Of a stretch of 64,000 nt of DNA, positions 26,881 to 35,339 are shown one piece after another (the stretch's first letter is position 1; each line of letters opens with the position of its first letter). The notes beneath the pieces were generated by a model. That model had not been told where the DNA came from. It searched no databases and worked only from the letters and a program-made list of their open reading frames with translations. The translations under genes and the position numbers were made by a program. Origin of the DNA: Aquincola tertiaricarbonis (GTDB taxonomy: Bacteria > Pseudomonadota > Gammaproteobacteria > Burkholderiales > Burkholderiaceae_C); the NCBI RefSeq assembly GCF_000969605.1, contig NZ_JZUE01000003.1:283029-347028 (forward strand), in the 5' to 3' direction.

Positions 26881-27440
26881 GCGCGACACCTCGCACCGGC
26901 CGCAGCCTGACGCTGAAAGCCATCCACGACCGCTGCCAGCAGGATGGCGACTGCCTGCTGTGGACGCAGGCGGTCAACGGCGGCACCGGCTCCCCCTACG
27001 CTTGGCACGAGGGCAAGACCGTCAACGTGCGGCGTTTGGCCTACGCGCTCAGCGGCAAGCGAATCGCCCCCGGCCGCGTGGTGGCTGTGACCTGCAGCAA
27101 CCCGGCCTGCCTGGAGCCGAAGCACCTGTCGCCGCTAACGCGCCGGCAGCTGATCGACCAGCTGCGCGTCAAGGGCGTGTTTAACCGTCCCGAGAACAAC
27201 GCCAAGCGCATCGCCGGCGCCCGCGCCGCAGGCAAGCTGTCGATGGAGATCGCCCGGAGCATCCGCGCATGCGACACGCCGGCGCGCGTACTGGCCGCCC
27301 AGTACGGCGTGCACCACCGCGTGATCTACGACATCCGCAACAACACCCTGTGGCGCGAGACGCCACTGCAGCAGGCGAGCGTGTTCGCCCTCGCCACAGC
27401 GCCGAACCCGTCGCGGCGGAAGGCGGAGTTGCCGGCGTGA
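26877..27440 (+). CDS. HNH-like protein with degenerate first His
   Basis: 187 residues, GTG start overlapping the previous stop. The pattern VVAVTCSNPACLEPKHLSPLT matches the HNH fold common in phages (usual form HxCDNPxCxNPxHL), but the first histidine is absent, so nuclease activity is doubtful. A C-terminal helix-turn-helix-like segment (VLAAQYGVHHRVIYDIRN) suggests sequence-specific binding. Confidence 0.6.
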   Translation: MSATPRTGRSLTLKAIHDRCQQDGDCLLWTQAVNGGTGSPYAWHEGKTVNVRRLAYALSGKRIAPGRVVAVTCSNPACLEPKHLSPLTRRQLIDQLRVKGVFNRPENNAKRIAGARAAGKLSMEIARSIRACDTPARVLAAQYGVHHRVIYDIRNNTLWRETPLQQASVFALATAPNPSRRKAELPA

Positions 27441-27916
27441 TCGTGTTCATCGTCCCAGGCCAGCCGCAGGGCAAGGGCCGCCCGAAGATCGTCAAGATCG
27501 GCGGCTTCAGCCGCATGGCCACGCCGCAAAAGACTGTCTTCTACGAAAACCTGGTGGCGCACGCCGCCGGCAAGGCGATGGCCGCGGCCAGGCAGCAGTT
27601 GCTCGAAGGCCCGCTCGAGGTGGTGATGGCGATCGACTGCCAGGTGCCGGCGAGCTGGAGCGGGAAGAAGCAACGCATGGCCCTGGCCGGCGAGCTGCAT
27701 CCCACCACGAAGCCCGACATTGACAACGTCGTGAAGGCGATCTTCGACGGCTGCAACGGCGTGGTGTGGAAGGACGACGTGCAGGTGATCGACGTGGCGG
27801 TGCGCAAGCGCTACACGGCCGCGCCGCGCGTGCAGATCTGGGTGCAGACCGCAGTGGAGCCGGTGGAGCAGGGCGAGCTGGTCGCAGCGCCTGCAGCAGT
27901 CGAGGCAGTCGCATGA
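27437..27916 (+). CDS. rusA: RusA-family Holliday junction resolvase
   Basis: 159 residues. FIVPGQPQGKGRPKI at the N-terminus, KPDIDNVVKAIFDGCNGVVWKDDVQV with the metal-binding aspartates, and the terminal beta strand fit RusA/crossover junction endodeoxyribonuclease. It cuts four-way junctions during phage recombination and before packaging. GTG start overlapping the previous stop. A low-complexity tail follows residue 140. Confidence 0.9.
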   Translation: MIVFIVPGQPQGKGRPKIVKIGGFSRMATPQKTVFYENLVAHAAGKAMAAARQQLLEGPLEVVMAIDCQVPASWSGKKQRMALAGELHPTTKPDIDNVVKAIFDGCNGVVWKDDVQVIDVAVRKRYTAAPRVQIWVQTAVEPVEQGELVAAPAAVEAVA

Positions 27917-28161
27917 GCGCATGCCACGACTGCACCAAGGCGGCAGCGACCTGGCACTGGGGCGGCACGCGCCTCGGCTGTCGCGGCTGCGAGATCCGCG
28001 ACCTGGCCACGATGCCGAAAAAACGCCGCGACGAAGCGCTCGATGCCGCCGCCGTGCAGGACCTGGAGGCCGCCCGGGCGCTGCGCCGCGAGGTGAGGGC
28101 GGAGTTCGACCGCATCCAGGCGCTGAAAGCGGGCATGGCGCCGAAGGGCCCGGCCACGTGA
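27913..28161 (+). CDS. Small cysteine-rich phage protein
   Basis: 82 residues. An N-terminal CHDC and a later CRGC form a probable zinc ribbon (HDCTKAAATWHWGGTRLGCR). A helical charged tail follows. Coupled to rusA by ATGA. Possibly a NinX/NinF-type accessory; not assignable. Confidence 0.6.
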   Translation: MSACHDCTKAAATWHWGGTRLGCRGCEIRDLATMPKKRRDEALDAAAVQDLEAARALRREVRAEFDRIQALKAGMAPKGPAT

Positions 28162-28310
28162 CGGTGCTGATGAAGCCTGTCGGCCCGGGCAACTGGACCT
28201 CGATGACGTTGAGCTACGACGGGCGCCACACCGCGCCGTTGCTCTGGAAGGTCGGCGAGCGCGTGCAGCTCGGCGGCGTGGTGTGGCGTGTTTGCAGGAT
28301 TACCTCATGA
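28158..28310 (+). CDS. 50-residue hypothetical phage protein
   Basis: GTG start overlapping the previous stop. A beta-rich little protein with WTSMTLSYDGRHTAPLLWKVGE and a final WRVCRITS. Its stop overlaps the Q-like gene's ATG. No family is recognised. Confidence 0.5.
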   Translation: MTVLMKPVGPGNWTSMTLSYDGRHTAPLLWKVGERVQLGGVVWRVCRITS

Positions 28311-28831
28311 CGTTTGAAGACCGCTACGCCTCAGCCGTCCGCAGCAGCAACCTCCGCGGCAAGTCCGACGTGCAGGGCGCCGTGGACGTGCTCGGCGCCG
28401 CGGGGCTGGCTGCGAAGCGCACGCCGCTGGGCATGGCGCTGGAGCGGCTGTTCGTCGGCGACAACGCCGCCGCTGGCGAGATCGTGAACATCCTGGCCGG
28501 CATGCTGGTGGGCAAGGCCTGGCATGGCGACCGCATCGAGTTGCCGCGCACCGAGGCCGCCGACATGGCGCGCGCGGTGCTGGCCTGGCACCGCGATGGC
28601 GTGTGCAAGCCCTGCGGCGGCCACGGCGTGCTGGTGATGCGGGGCACGCCGACGCTGGGAGATCAGCGCTGCACTGCCTGCCGCGGTACCGGTCGACTGC
28701 TGTTCGACCGCTTCTTCAGCATGGAGCGGCTGCACCTTGCGCGCTGGCTGGTGGCCGAGATGGAGCGCGAGATGAACGTGGCCGGTCCGGCGGCCATGGC
28801 CGCTCTGAGGCCAAAGCTCGACATTGCATAG
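28307..28831 (+). CDS. Q-like late antiterminator candidate with DnaJ-type zinc finger
   Basis: 174 residues from the ATG at 28307 (ATGA with the previous stop). The middle has two DnaJ-like half sites, CKPCGGHG and CTACRGTG, giving a four-Cys zinc finger. The C-terminal part contains RFFSMERLHLARWLVAEME. Position at the end of the early operon, right after rusA and before the late genes, is where lambdoid phages keep Q, and one Q family has this CxxCxGxG finger. Functional assignment is inferred from these two facts. Confidence 0.6.
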   Translation: MTFEDRYASAVRSSNLRGKSDVQGAVDVLGAAGLAAKRTPLGMALERLFVGDNAAAGEIVNILAGMLVGKAWHGDRIELPRTEAADMARAVLAWHRDGVCKPCGGHGVLVMRGTPTLGDQRCTACRGTGRLLFDRFFSMERLHLARWLVAEMEREMNVAGPAAMAALRPKLDIA

Positions 28832-29000
28832 CGATCCGCAGGCCGCGGCTTGGGCGGGCGTCCTTGGCTCCTATCAGACGCCATGGGACCCCGCAAACGC
28901 AGTATTCACCACGAAATTTTCAGAAACATGCGGTGACTTTCAGTTACTCTCCGGCCGCCTTGGAACGCCTGTAGGCAAAAGACTACACACCGGAGTACTC
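28832..29000. other. Intergenic region, expected late promoter/antitermination site
   Basis: 169 bases between the Q-like gene and the first lipoprotein, noticeably less GC-rich in the 28900-28960 part. I see no convincing -35/-10 pair. Position suggests the late promoter pR' and Q utilisation site. Confidence 0.35.
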
Positions 29001-29492
29001 ATGAATCGCTTCAACCCGGCCGCACTGCGTAGCGCGGCGGCCCTCATAGCCGCAACAGTTCTCCTTGGAGGCTGTGCTACGGCTTCCAAGGACATCGCTA
29101 CAGCGTACGTGTCGCCCCTGCAGTTCCAAGGGTACGACTGCAGCCAACTGACGGCCGAGTCCGTCCGAGTCCACCAACGGGTGACGCAGCTGGGCGGACG
29201 GCTCGATCAGGCTGCGCAGAATGACAAAGCAATAGTGGGTGTCGGCGCCATCTTGTTCTGGCCTGCCCTGTTCGCACTTGGAGGAACAAAGGAACAGGAA
29301 GCCGAGTACGCCCGGCTGAAGGGTGAGCACGAAGCAATCGCGCAGACCGCGATCGTCAAGAAGTGTGAGGGAACGGCCGGAGTTCAACAGGTCAATGCAC
29401 CTGCTGGTACGGCGTCGGCTCCGCAAGCGATTCCCGCAGCCTTGCCTATCGCAACTCCCGCGCCGGCCGCGCCGGCTTCGGCCGTGCTTTAG
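29001..29492 (+). CDS. Phage-encoded lipoprotein
   Basis: 163 residues. Signal peptide with lipobox LLGGC (Cys25), then an outer, mostly polar chain with one hydrophobic patch (AIVGVGAILFWPALFAL) and an Ala/Pro-rich tail. A GGAG lies 7 bases before the ATG. Composition is less GC-rich than the neighbours. Likely lysogenic-conversion cargo; function unknown. Confidence 0.7.
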   Translation: MNRFNPAALRSAAALIAATVLLGGCATASKDIATAYVSPLQFQGYDCSQLTAESVRVHQRVTQLGGRLDQAAQNDKAIVGVGAILFWPALFALGGTKEQEAEYARLKGEHEAIAQTAIVKKCEGTAGVQQVNAPAGTASAPQAIPAALPIATPAPAAPASAVL

Positions 29493-29509
29493 AGCAACGA
29501 ACTACTGCC

Positions 29510-30058
29510 ATGAAATTCTTCGTCATTGCTTTGTCCGTGTCAGTCTTAGCTGGCTGCGCTACCCCCGCACGCGTCGACCAGATGGCCGTTGGCGGCCCGG
29601 CAGGACAGTCACGACCGATGCCTGAAGCTCTCAAGACGAACATCGCAGTTCGGGACGTCACCGGCGGGAAAGAAACCAATCCCATGTGGGTCTCCAACGT
29701 CAGCAGTAGTGATTTCGAGCGGGCGCTGGAGACGTCTCTGCGGAATGGTGGCCTGCTTGCTGCAAATCGGCAGTCTGGTCGCTATCTGCTGACAGCACAC
29801 ATGGAGAAGCTCGAGCAGCCGTTGATGGGGTTCAGCATGACTGTGACTGCCACAGTCCGCTATGTTCTGCATGAGCGTGCAACTGGCAAAGCCGTGTATG
29901 AACAGTCGCTCAGCACGCCCTACACAGCTGGCGCAACGGATGCGTTCCTTGGTGCGGAACGGCTGAAGTTGGCGAACGAAGGAGCCATTCGCAACAGCAT
30001 AGGGAAGCTGATGGAAGAGGTCCAGCGTCTGGACGTCACCGCTGTCAGTCTGCGTTGA
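29510..30058 (+). CDS. Second phage-encoded lipoprotein
   Basis: 182 residues. Short signal peptide MKFFVIALSVSVLAGC (lipobox Cys16). The mature part has a fold-like pattern NVSSSDFERALETSLRNGGLL...GRYLLTAHMEKL seen in uncharacterised envelope lipoproteins of proteobacteria. Seventeen bases after the first lipoprotein, followed by a terminator, so the two form a cassette. Confidence 0.7.
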   Translation: MKFFVIALSVSVLAGCATPARVDQMAVGGPAGQSRPMPEALKTNIAVRDVTGGKETNPMWVSNVSSSDFERALETSLRNGGLLAANRQSGRYLLTAHMEKLEQPLMGFSMTVTATVRYVLHERATGKAVYEQSLSTPYTAGATDAFLGAERLKLANEGAIRNSIGKLMEEVQRLDVTAVSLR

Positions 30059-30374
30059 TAGATCGGACGATGAACGTGTGTCCCGCACAGCGGTGTTCCT
30101 GCCCGCCCGTGTACACTCCGCGCCCATCCGCGGATGCGGACCAACGCTGACCCCTGTCAGCGGAGCCGTCCCCGCATCACGAGCAAGCCCGCCCTGTGCG
30201 GGCTTTGTTGATTCGGGGCCTCTTCCTCGCTTCGGCCACCTCAGACCGCCAGGTCGCCGGCCTAAGGGGATACCCCGCAGCAGGTGGGATCAACAGCTGC
30301 AGCCGATGACGTGGTGACGACCGCGCCTGCCTCCGTGGGCGAACGCGGCGGGCGTCGGCAACCTGGACAGCACG
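30059..30374 (+). other. 316-base non-coding stretch with terminator before HNH
   Basis: It contains an intrinsic terminator at 30185-30209 and otherwise GC-rich sequence with no supported gene. Part of it may hold packaging-related sites, since HNH and terminase genes follow. Confidence 0.4.
30185..30209 (+). terminator. Intrinsic terminator after the lipoprotein cassette
   Basis: AAGCCCGC, loop CCTGT, GCGGGCTT, then TGTTG. It separates the lipoprotein cargo from the packaging genes; late read-through would require antitermination. Confidence 0.65.
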
Positions 30375-30698
30375 ATGACGAAAGGCCGACTTCAGACGCT
30401 GGCGCCGAGGCTGGCCAAGCTGCAGCCACGGCTGCAACTCGCCCAGCCAGTAGAGCAGCAGCGCACCCGCGGTCGCAGGTGGACCGAGATCCGGGAGCGC
30501 ATCCTGCGGCGTGACCCGCTGTGCGTGCCCTGCCAGGCGAAGGGCGTGGTGCAGGCCTCCGAGCAGGTGGACCACCGCATCCCGCTAGAGCAGGGCGGCA
30601 CCGACGACGACGCCAACCTGCAGGGCATCTGCAAGGCTTGCCACGTAGAGAAGACGGCGGGCGAGCAGCGCCGGCGGTTCGGGCACGCAGTCCCATAG
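30375..30698 (+). CDS. HNH endonuclease of the packaging module
   Basis: 107 residues. Typical small HNH: RRDPLCVPCQ, then VDHRIPLEQGGTDDDANLQ, then CKACHVEKT (zinc Cys pairs plus the catalytic His in DHR). Such genes beside HK97-type terminases help cos cleavage and packaging in characterised phages. Here a PEP-CTERM gene separates it from the terminase. Confidence 0.88.
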   Translation: MTKGRLQTLAPRLAKLQPRLQLAQPVEQQRTRGRRWTEIRERILRRDPLCVPCQAKGVVQASEQVDHRIPLEQGGTDDDANLQGICKACHVEKTAGEQRRRFGHAVP

Positions 30699-30801
30699 CC
30701 GTCGGTTTCCTTTACACCGGACGTCGTAAGCGCTCGTAAGTGCCTGTCGCGTCGTGCGGTACGAAGTTTGCGTCGGCGCCCGCTCTTTTCATGGGGACCT
30801 C

Positions 30802-31440
30802 ATGCACTTCTGGAAGCAAATCGCCTGTCTAGCCATAGGCTGGATGTTCATCGCTCATGCTTTCGCTGGAGAAGCGAAGCAGTACAGCATCACGTTCGAC
30901 GTCACAAGCGTCTCACGCTCACCTCAAATCGACTGCGGTAGGTTCGAGAGCTTCACGTTCCCCGGCCTGCGCACGACGTTCTACCCGCATTGGGGCTGCA
31001 TCAACGAAGGGGACACGTACACGGGCAGCTTCAGCATCGATAGCGACGCCCTGCAGACCGACGGCATCGGCGTCCTGCCTTCGACCAAGGATCTACGGAT
31101 CAATTTTGGGCGGCTGATTCTTGGCGGCTCGCCGCCGAACACGGACTACTTCCACTTTCCCGTTGGAGTTCGCTCCCCCTGCCTGCCTTCAATGATGTCG
31201 TACTGCTTGCGCTATGAGGCGAAAGATCAAGAGATCGTGGACTTGATTGGCGGTATCTACGTCATTGGTGGCAGCACGGTCACGATCGACTTTGATGGGC
31301 AAGGCGGCTTCTTCGGAGGCAGCTATGGTCAAACGTTCTACGGCGATGTGGCCATCACACCGGTGCCTGAGCCTGCCGCCTTCTTGCTTGCGTTGCTCGG
31401 ACTTCCTGCCATCTGCGCGGCGGCTCGACGCCGCGCTTGA
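30802..31440 (+). CDS. PEP-CTERM surface protein (prophage cargo 1)
   Basis: 212 residues from the ATG at 30802 (GGGGACC upstream; the frame is open earlier but without signal). Signal peptide ends near AHAFAGEA; the mature part is about 150 residues, beta-rich, with five or more cysteines. The C-terminus PVPEPAAFLLALLGLPAICAAARRR is a textbook PEP-CTERM sorting tail: VPEP motif, hydrophobic helix, basic end. Such proteins are processed by a host exosortase and tied to exopolysaccharide. It lies between HNH and terminase, an unusual place. Confidence 0.85.
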   Translation: MHFWKQIACLAIGWMFIAHAFAGEAKQYSITFDVTSVSRSPQIDCGRFESFTFPGLRTTFYPHWGCINEGDTYTGSFSIDSDALQTDGIGVLPSTKDLRINFGRLILGGSPPNTDYFHFPVGVRSPCLPSMMSYCLRYEAKDQEIVDLIGGIYVIGGSTVTIDFDGQGGFFGGSYGQTFYGDVAITPVPEPAAFLLALLGLPAICAAARRRA

Positions 31441-31675
31441 GCGGCGAGCGCTTTTGCGCGTTGGAAGGCCGTGCGCCTTTCGACCGATAGCGCGGTTCTG
31501 ACCTAGGCGCCTGCGGCCTAGTAGGGGCCTCCGCGCCGCGCTCTGGACCCGCGCCGCCCAGCCTGCGGCTCCTGGGGGTGGGTCAGATCCTCAGGGGGTT
31601 GGGGGCGGTAACCACGCTGTCCCTCACGCGTAGGTTTTTTCGTGCCGTCAGGAATTTCGGGCCAGGAACCGTTTC
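31441..31675. other. Non-coding region upstream of terminase, likely cos/pac site
   Basis: 235 bases with GC-rich hairpin material (CTAGGCGCCTGCGGCCTAG near 31505) and a G-rich run around 31573-31608. HK97-type phages keep the cohesive-end site just before terS. No ends can be recognised directly. Confidence 0.35.
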
Positions 31676-32119
31676 ATGCCGATTAAGTCGTCCAAACCCC
31701 GCGGCAGGCCGGCCTACAAGCCGACGGCCGCAGCTCGCCGCACGGTGTCCGTGGCCGCGGGCGGCGGGATGAAGCACGAGGAGATCGCGCTGGCGCTGGG
31801 CATCGGCACCGACACGCTGCGCAAGTACTTCGAGCCCGAGCTGTCGGTGGGCGCCAACCTGCGCCGCATGGAGGTGCTACAGGGCCTGTACCAGGCGGCA
31901 AAGCGCGGTTCAACTGCCGCGGCGAAGGCCTATCTGGCGGTCGAGCCGCAGGTGGCCGTGCCGCCGGCGCCGCCGGCCGAGGCGGGCACCAGCGAGGCGG
32001 CGCCGGGGAAGAAGCTGGGCAAGAAGGAGCAGCAGCAGGCCGACGCGGTGACGGCTGGGCAAGGGACCGGCTGGGATGACCTGCTGCGGCGCACGCCCGC
32101 ACCGCCGTCCGTCCAGTGA
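31676..32119 (+). CDS. terS: Terminase small subunit
   Basis: 147 residues. An N-terminal helix-turn-helix (MKHEEIALALGIGTDTLRKYF) binds the packaging site; a disordered Ala/Pro-rich C-terminal half follows. Overlaps the large subunit start (GTGA). Confidence 0.85.
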   Translation: MPIKSSKPRGRPAYKPTAAARRTVSVAAGGGMKHEEIALALGIGTDTLRKYFEPELSVGANLRRMEVLQGLYQAAKRGSTAAAKAYLAVEPQVAVPPAPPAEAGTSEAAPGKKLGKKEQQQADAVTAGQGTGWDDLLRRTPAPPSVQ

Positions 32120-33783
32120 CCTGGGACCTCTCCTGCCCGGACTGGGCAGACCGGCTGCGGGCCGGGCGATCGCTCGTGCCTGACCTGCCACTGGACCTGG
32201 TCGAGGGCAACCGCGCGGTGGCCATCTTCAACCGGCTGCGCCTGGCCGACGTGCCCGGCACGCCGGCGATGGCCGAGGCCGGTGGCGACTGGTTCCGCGA
32301 CATCGTGCGGGCGCTGTTCGGTTCGCTCGACCCGGTGACCAAGGCCCGGATGATCCGGGAGCTGTTCCTGCTGGTGCCGAAGAAGAACAGCAAGACGACG
32401 AACGGCGCGCTGCTGATGCTGACGGCGCTGCTGATGAACGAGCGCCCGAGGGCGCCGTTCCTGCTGACGGCGCCGTTCCAGAAGACGGCCGACGAGGCCT
32501 TCTCGGCCATCGCCGGCGCGATCGCGCTGGACCCGGTGCTGGAAGCGAAGCTGCACGTGCGCGATCACCTGAAGACCATCGTGCACCGGGAGACGAAGGC
32601 GAAGCTGGAGATCCTGACGTTCGACCCCGCGGTGGTCACCGGCAAGAAGGTGGTCGGCGCGCTGATCGACGAGCTGCATGTGCTGGGTCGCATGGCCCGG
32701 GCCGACAAGGCGATGCTGCAGCTGCGCGGCGGTATGCAGCCGTTTCCCGAGGCGTTCCTGACCATCATCACCACGCAGAGCGACGAGGCGCCCGTGGGAG
32801 TGTTCCGCGACGACCTGATCAAGGCGCGCGAGGTGCGCGACGGCAAGCGCCAGAGCGCGGTGCTTCCGGTCCTGTACGAGTTCCCCGAGGAGATGCAGCG
32901 GGACCCTGAGAAGCCGTGGCGCGATCCGGTGAACTGGCCGCTCGTTACGCCGAACGTCGGCCGTTCCATCTCGATCGACCGGCTGATCGCCGACTGCGCC
33001 GATGAGGAGCCGAAGGGCGAGGGCGCACTGCGCACCTGGGCGTCGCAGCACCTGAACATCGAGATCGGCATGGCCATGGCCGCCTCGGGCTGGGCCGGTG
33101 CGCTGTTCTGGGAGCAATGCGCAGACGCTGCTCTCGTGCCGCTGGCCGAGGTGCTGCGGCGCTGCGAGGTGGTGACGGTGGGCATCGACGGCGGCGGCCT
33201 GGACGACTTGCTGGGCGTGTGCGTGCTGGGCCGGGAGACCGGCAGCGGCCGGTGGCTGGCTTGGTGCAAGGCCTGGGCGCACAAGGTGGTGCTGGAGCGG
33301 CGCAAGAGCGAGGCCTCGCGCTTCGAGCAGTTCGCGAAGGACGGCGACCTGGTCTTCGTGGAGAACGTGGGCGACGACGTCGAGCAGGTGGCCGACGTGG
33401 TCGAGGAGTGCGAGAAGGCCGGCGTGCTGCACCAGGTGGGCGTGGACCCCGAGGGCATCGGCGCTGTGGTCGACGCGATCGTCGATCGCAAGGTCGAGCA
33501 GGGCCGCATCGTGGCGGTGTCGCAGGGCTGGAAGCTGATGGGCCCGATCAAGACCACCGAGCGGCGCCTGGCCGCCAACACGCTGCGCCACGCCGGCCGG
33601 CCGCTGATGGCCTGGTGCGTGGGCAACGCAAAGCCCGAGCCGCGCGGCAACGCGATCCTGGTGACGAAGCAGACGGCCGGCACGGCCAAGATCGATCCGC
33701 TGATGGCGCTGTTCACCGCAGTGGCGCTGCTGTCGCTGAACCCGGCCGCGCGCCGGACCAAACCGAACGTCAGGTGGCTATGA
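32116..33783 (+). CDS. terL: Terminase large subunit
   Basis: 555 residues, HK97/Terminase_1 type. Adenine/Walker A region FLLVPKKNSKTT, Walker B ALIDELHVLG, coupling motif TIITTQSDE, and the RNase H-like nuclease with VGIDGGGLDD and later VGVDPEGIGA. It drives ATP-dependent DNA packaging and cuts concatemers. Confidence 0.95.
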   Translation: MTWDLSCPDWADRLRAGRSLVPDLPLDLVEGNRAVAIFNRLRLADVPGTPAMAEAGGDWFRDIVRALFGSLDPVTKARMIRELFLLVPKKNSKTTNGALLMLTALLMNERPRAPFLLTAPFQKTADEAFSAIAGAIALDPVLEAKLHVRDHLKTIVHRETKAKLEILTFDPAVVTGKKVVGALIDELHVLGRMARADKAMLQLRGGMQPFPEAFLTIITTQSDEAPVGVFRDDLIKAREVRDGKRQSAVLPVLYEFPEEMQRDPEKPWRDPVNWPLVTPNVGRSISIDRLIADCADEEPKGEGALRTWASQHLNIEIGMAMAASGWAGALFWEQCADAALVPLAEVLRRCEVVTVGIDGGGLDDLLGVCVLGRETGSGRWLAWCKAWAHKVVLERRKSEASRFEQFAKDGDLVFVENVGDDVEQVADVVEECEKAGVLHQVGVDPEGIGAVVDAIVDRKVEQGRIVAVSQGWKLMGPIKTTERRLAANTLRHAGRPLMAWCVGNAKPEPRGNAILVTKQTAGTAKIDPLMALFTAVALLSLNPAARRTKPNVRWL

Positions 33784-35339
33784 GCATCTTCGCCCGGGCC
33801 CGCGCGGCCATGTCAGCCCTGCTGGTCGGCCCCGCGCGGCCGTCGCCAGGCAGCACCTTCCGCCACGTGCGCGTGGCCAACGCTGGCGTGCACGTCACTC
33901 ACGAGACCGCCTTCATGGTGTCGGCGGTATGGGCCTGCATCGACGCCATCGCCTCGGCGCTGGCCTCCAGCGACTGGAACGTGTACGCCGGCGTGCGCGG
34001 ATCCGAGAAGAACAAGGAGGCGCTGCCCGAGGACGCACTGCACCGCATCCTCAACTCGCGCGCCAACGGCGACATGACGGCCCAGTCGGCCAAGCGCGCG
34101 CTGGCGATCGCGGCCGTCGGCTTCGGCAACGGCTACGCCGAGATCCAGTGGGACCTGGCGGGCCGGTGCGTCGGGCTGTGGCCGATCTCGCCTGACCGCG
34201 TGACGCCGATGCGCGACGAACGCGGCATGTTCTACCGGGTGTTGCAGGACAGCGCCGGTGCCAGCGTCGACCTGGACCCGGTTGACGTGTTTCACATCCG
34301 CGGCGCCGGGCTTACGGGCTTGGTGGGCGACGACCCGATCGGCCGGGCGATCCAGAGCATCGCCATGTCGGTGGCGCTGGACCAGTTCGGCGCCGCCTAC
34401 TTCGGCAACGGCGCCCAGCTGGGCGGCCTGATCAAGACGAAGAGCAACCTCGACGACGCCGAGTTCGATCGGCTGCAGAAGCAGTTCAACGCCAAGCACG
34501 CCGGCTCACGCAATGCCTTCAAGGTCGGCATCCTGGAAGGCGACATGGACTTCCAGCAGCTGACCACCGACGCCGAGGACGCGCAGCTCGTCGACGCGCG
34601 CAACCAGCAGGTCGAGGAGATCTGCCGCTGGTTCCGCGTGCCGCCGCACAAGGTGGCGCACCTGCTGCGCGCGACGAACAACAACATCGAGCACCAGGGC
34701 CTGGAGTTCAGCCGCGACACGCTGCGGCCGTGGGTGAAGGAGATCGAGCAGGAGGCCGACTTCAAGCTGATCAGCCCCCGCGGCCCGCGCAAGTTCGTCG
34801 AGATCGATCTGGACTGGGCCAGCGAAGGCGACTTCAAGAGCCGCATCGAAGGCTTCGCCGCCGGCATCGCCTCGGGCATCTACTCGGTGAACGTGGTGCT
34901 GCGCAAGCTCGGCGAGAACACCATCGGGCCGGCCGGCGACATCCGCATGGTGCAGGGCGCCATGATCCCGCTGGACCGCGTGGGCGATGCGTACTCCGCC
35001 AAGCAAGCAGCGGCCGCGGCGCCCGCACCGTCACCTGTACCAGCGCCAGCCCCTGAGCCGGCACCCGCGCCTGCAGCGGCCAAGCGTGCGCCGGCGCGGC
35101 CGGGCGACCTGCACCGCACGAAGGCGCTGATCGAAGCCTACGAGCGCATCCAGGCCCGCCGCGAGGGCGAAGCAGAAGAAGCCGAGGCCTTCGCCGCCAA
35201 GCAGATCGACATGCTGGCGCGCTTCCTGGGCGATCACGAGGCCGCGGCGCGTACCTGGGCGGCCGAGGTCCTGGGCGGCGCCGACCCGGCGTTCGCTGCA
35301 TCAATGGCAATGGCTGCGGCCGTGGAGACGACGACATGA
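33780..35339 (+). CDS. Portal protein (HK97 type)
   Basis: 519 residues. Landmarks of the phage_portal family: SAVWACIDAIASALAS, AVGFGNGYAEIQWD, WPISPDRVTPMRD, FHIRGAGL, then RWFRVPPHKVAHLL and NIEHQGLEFSRDTLRPWV. The last 110 residues are an Ala/Pro linker and a coiled coil (ERIQARREGEAEEAEAF), longer than usual. Dodecameric channel for DNA entry. Confidence 0.95.
   Translation: MSIFARARAAMSALLVGPARPSPGSTFRHVRVANAGVHVTHETAFMVSAVWACIDAIASALASSDWNVYAGVRGSEKNKEALPEDALHRILNSRANGDMTAQSAKRALAIAAVGFGNGYAEIQWDLAGRCVGLWPISPDRVTPMRDERGMFYRVLQDSAGASVDLDPVDVFHIRGAGLTGLVGDDPIGRAIQSIAMSVALDQFGAAYFGNGAQLGGLIKTKSNLDDAEFDRLQKQFNAKHAGSRNAFKVGILEGDMDFQQLTTDAEDAQLVDARNQQVEEICRWFRVPPHKVAHLLRATNNNIEHQGLEFSRDTLRPWVKEIEQEADFKLISPRGPRKFVEIDLDWASEGDFKSRIEGFAAGIASGIYSVNVVLRKLGENTIGPAGDIRMVQGAMIPLDRVGDAYSAKQAAAAAPAPSPVPAPAPEPAPAPAAAKRAPARPGDLHRTKALIEAYERIQARREGEAEEAEAFAAKQIDMLARFLGDHEAAARTWAAEVLGGADPAFAASMAMAAAVETTT

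Noticed and set aside
31441..31675. Definite cos site
   Set aside because: Position is right, but no cohesive-end or nick pattern can be recognised without comparison or end mapping.
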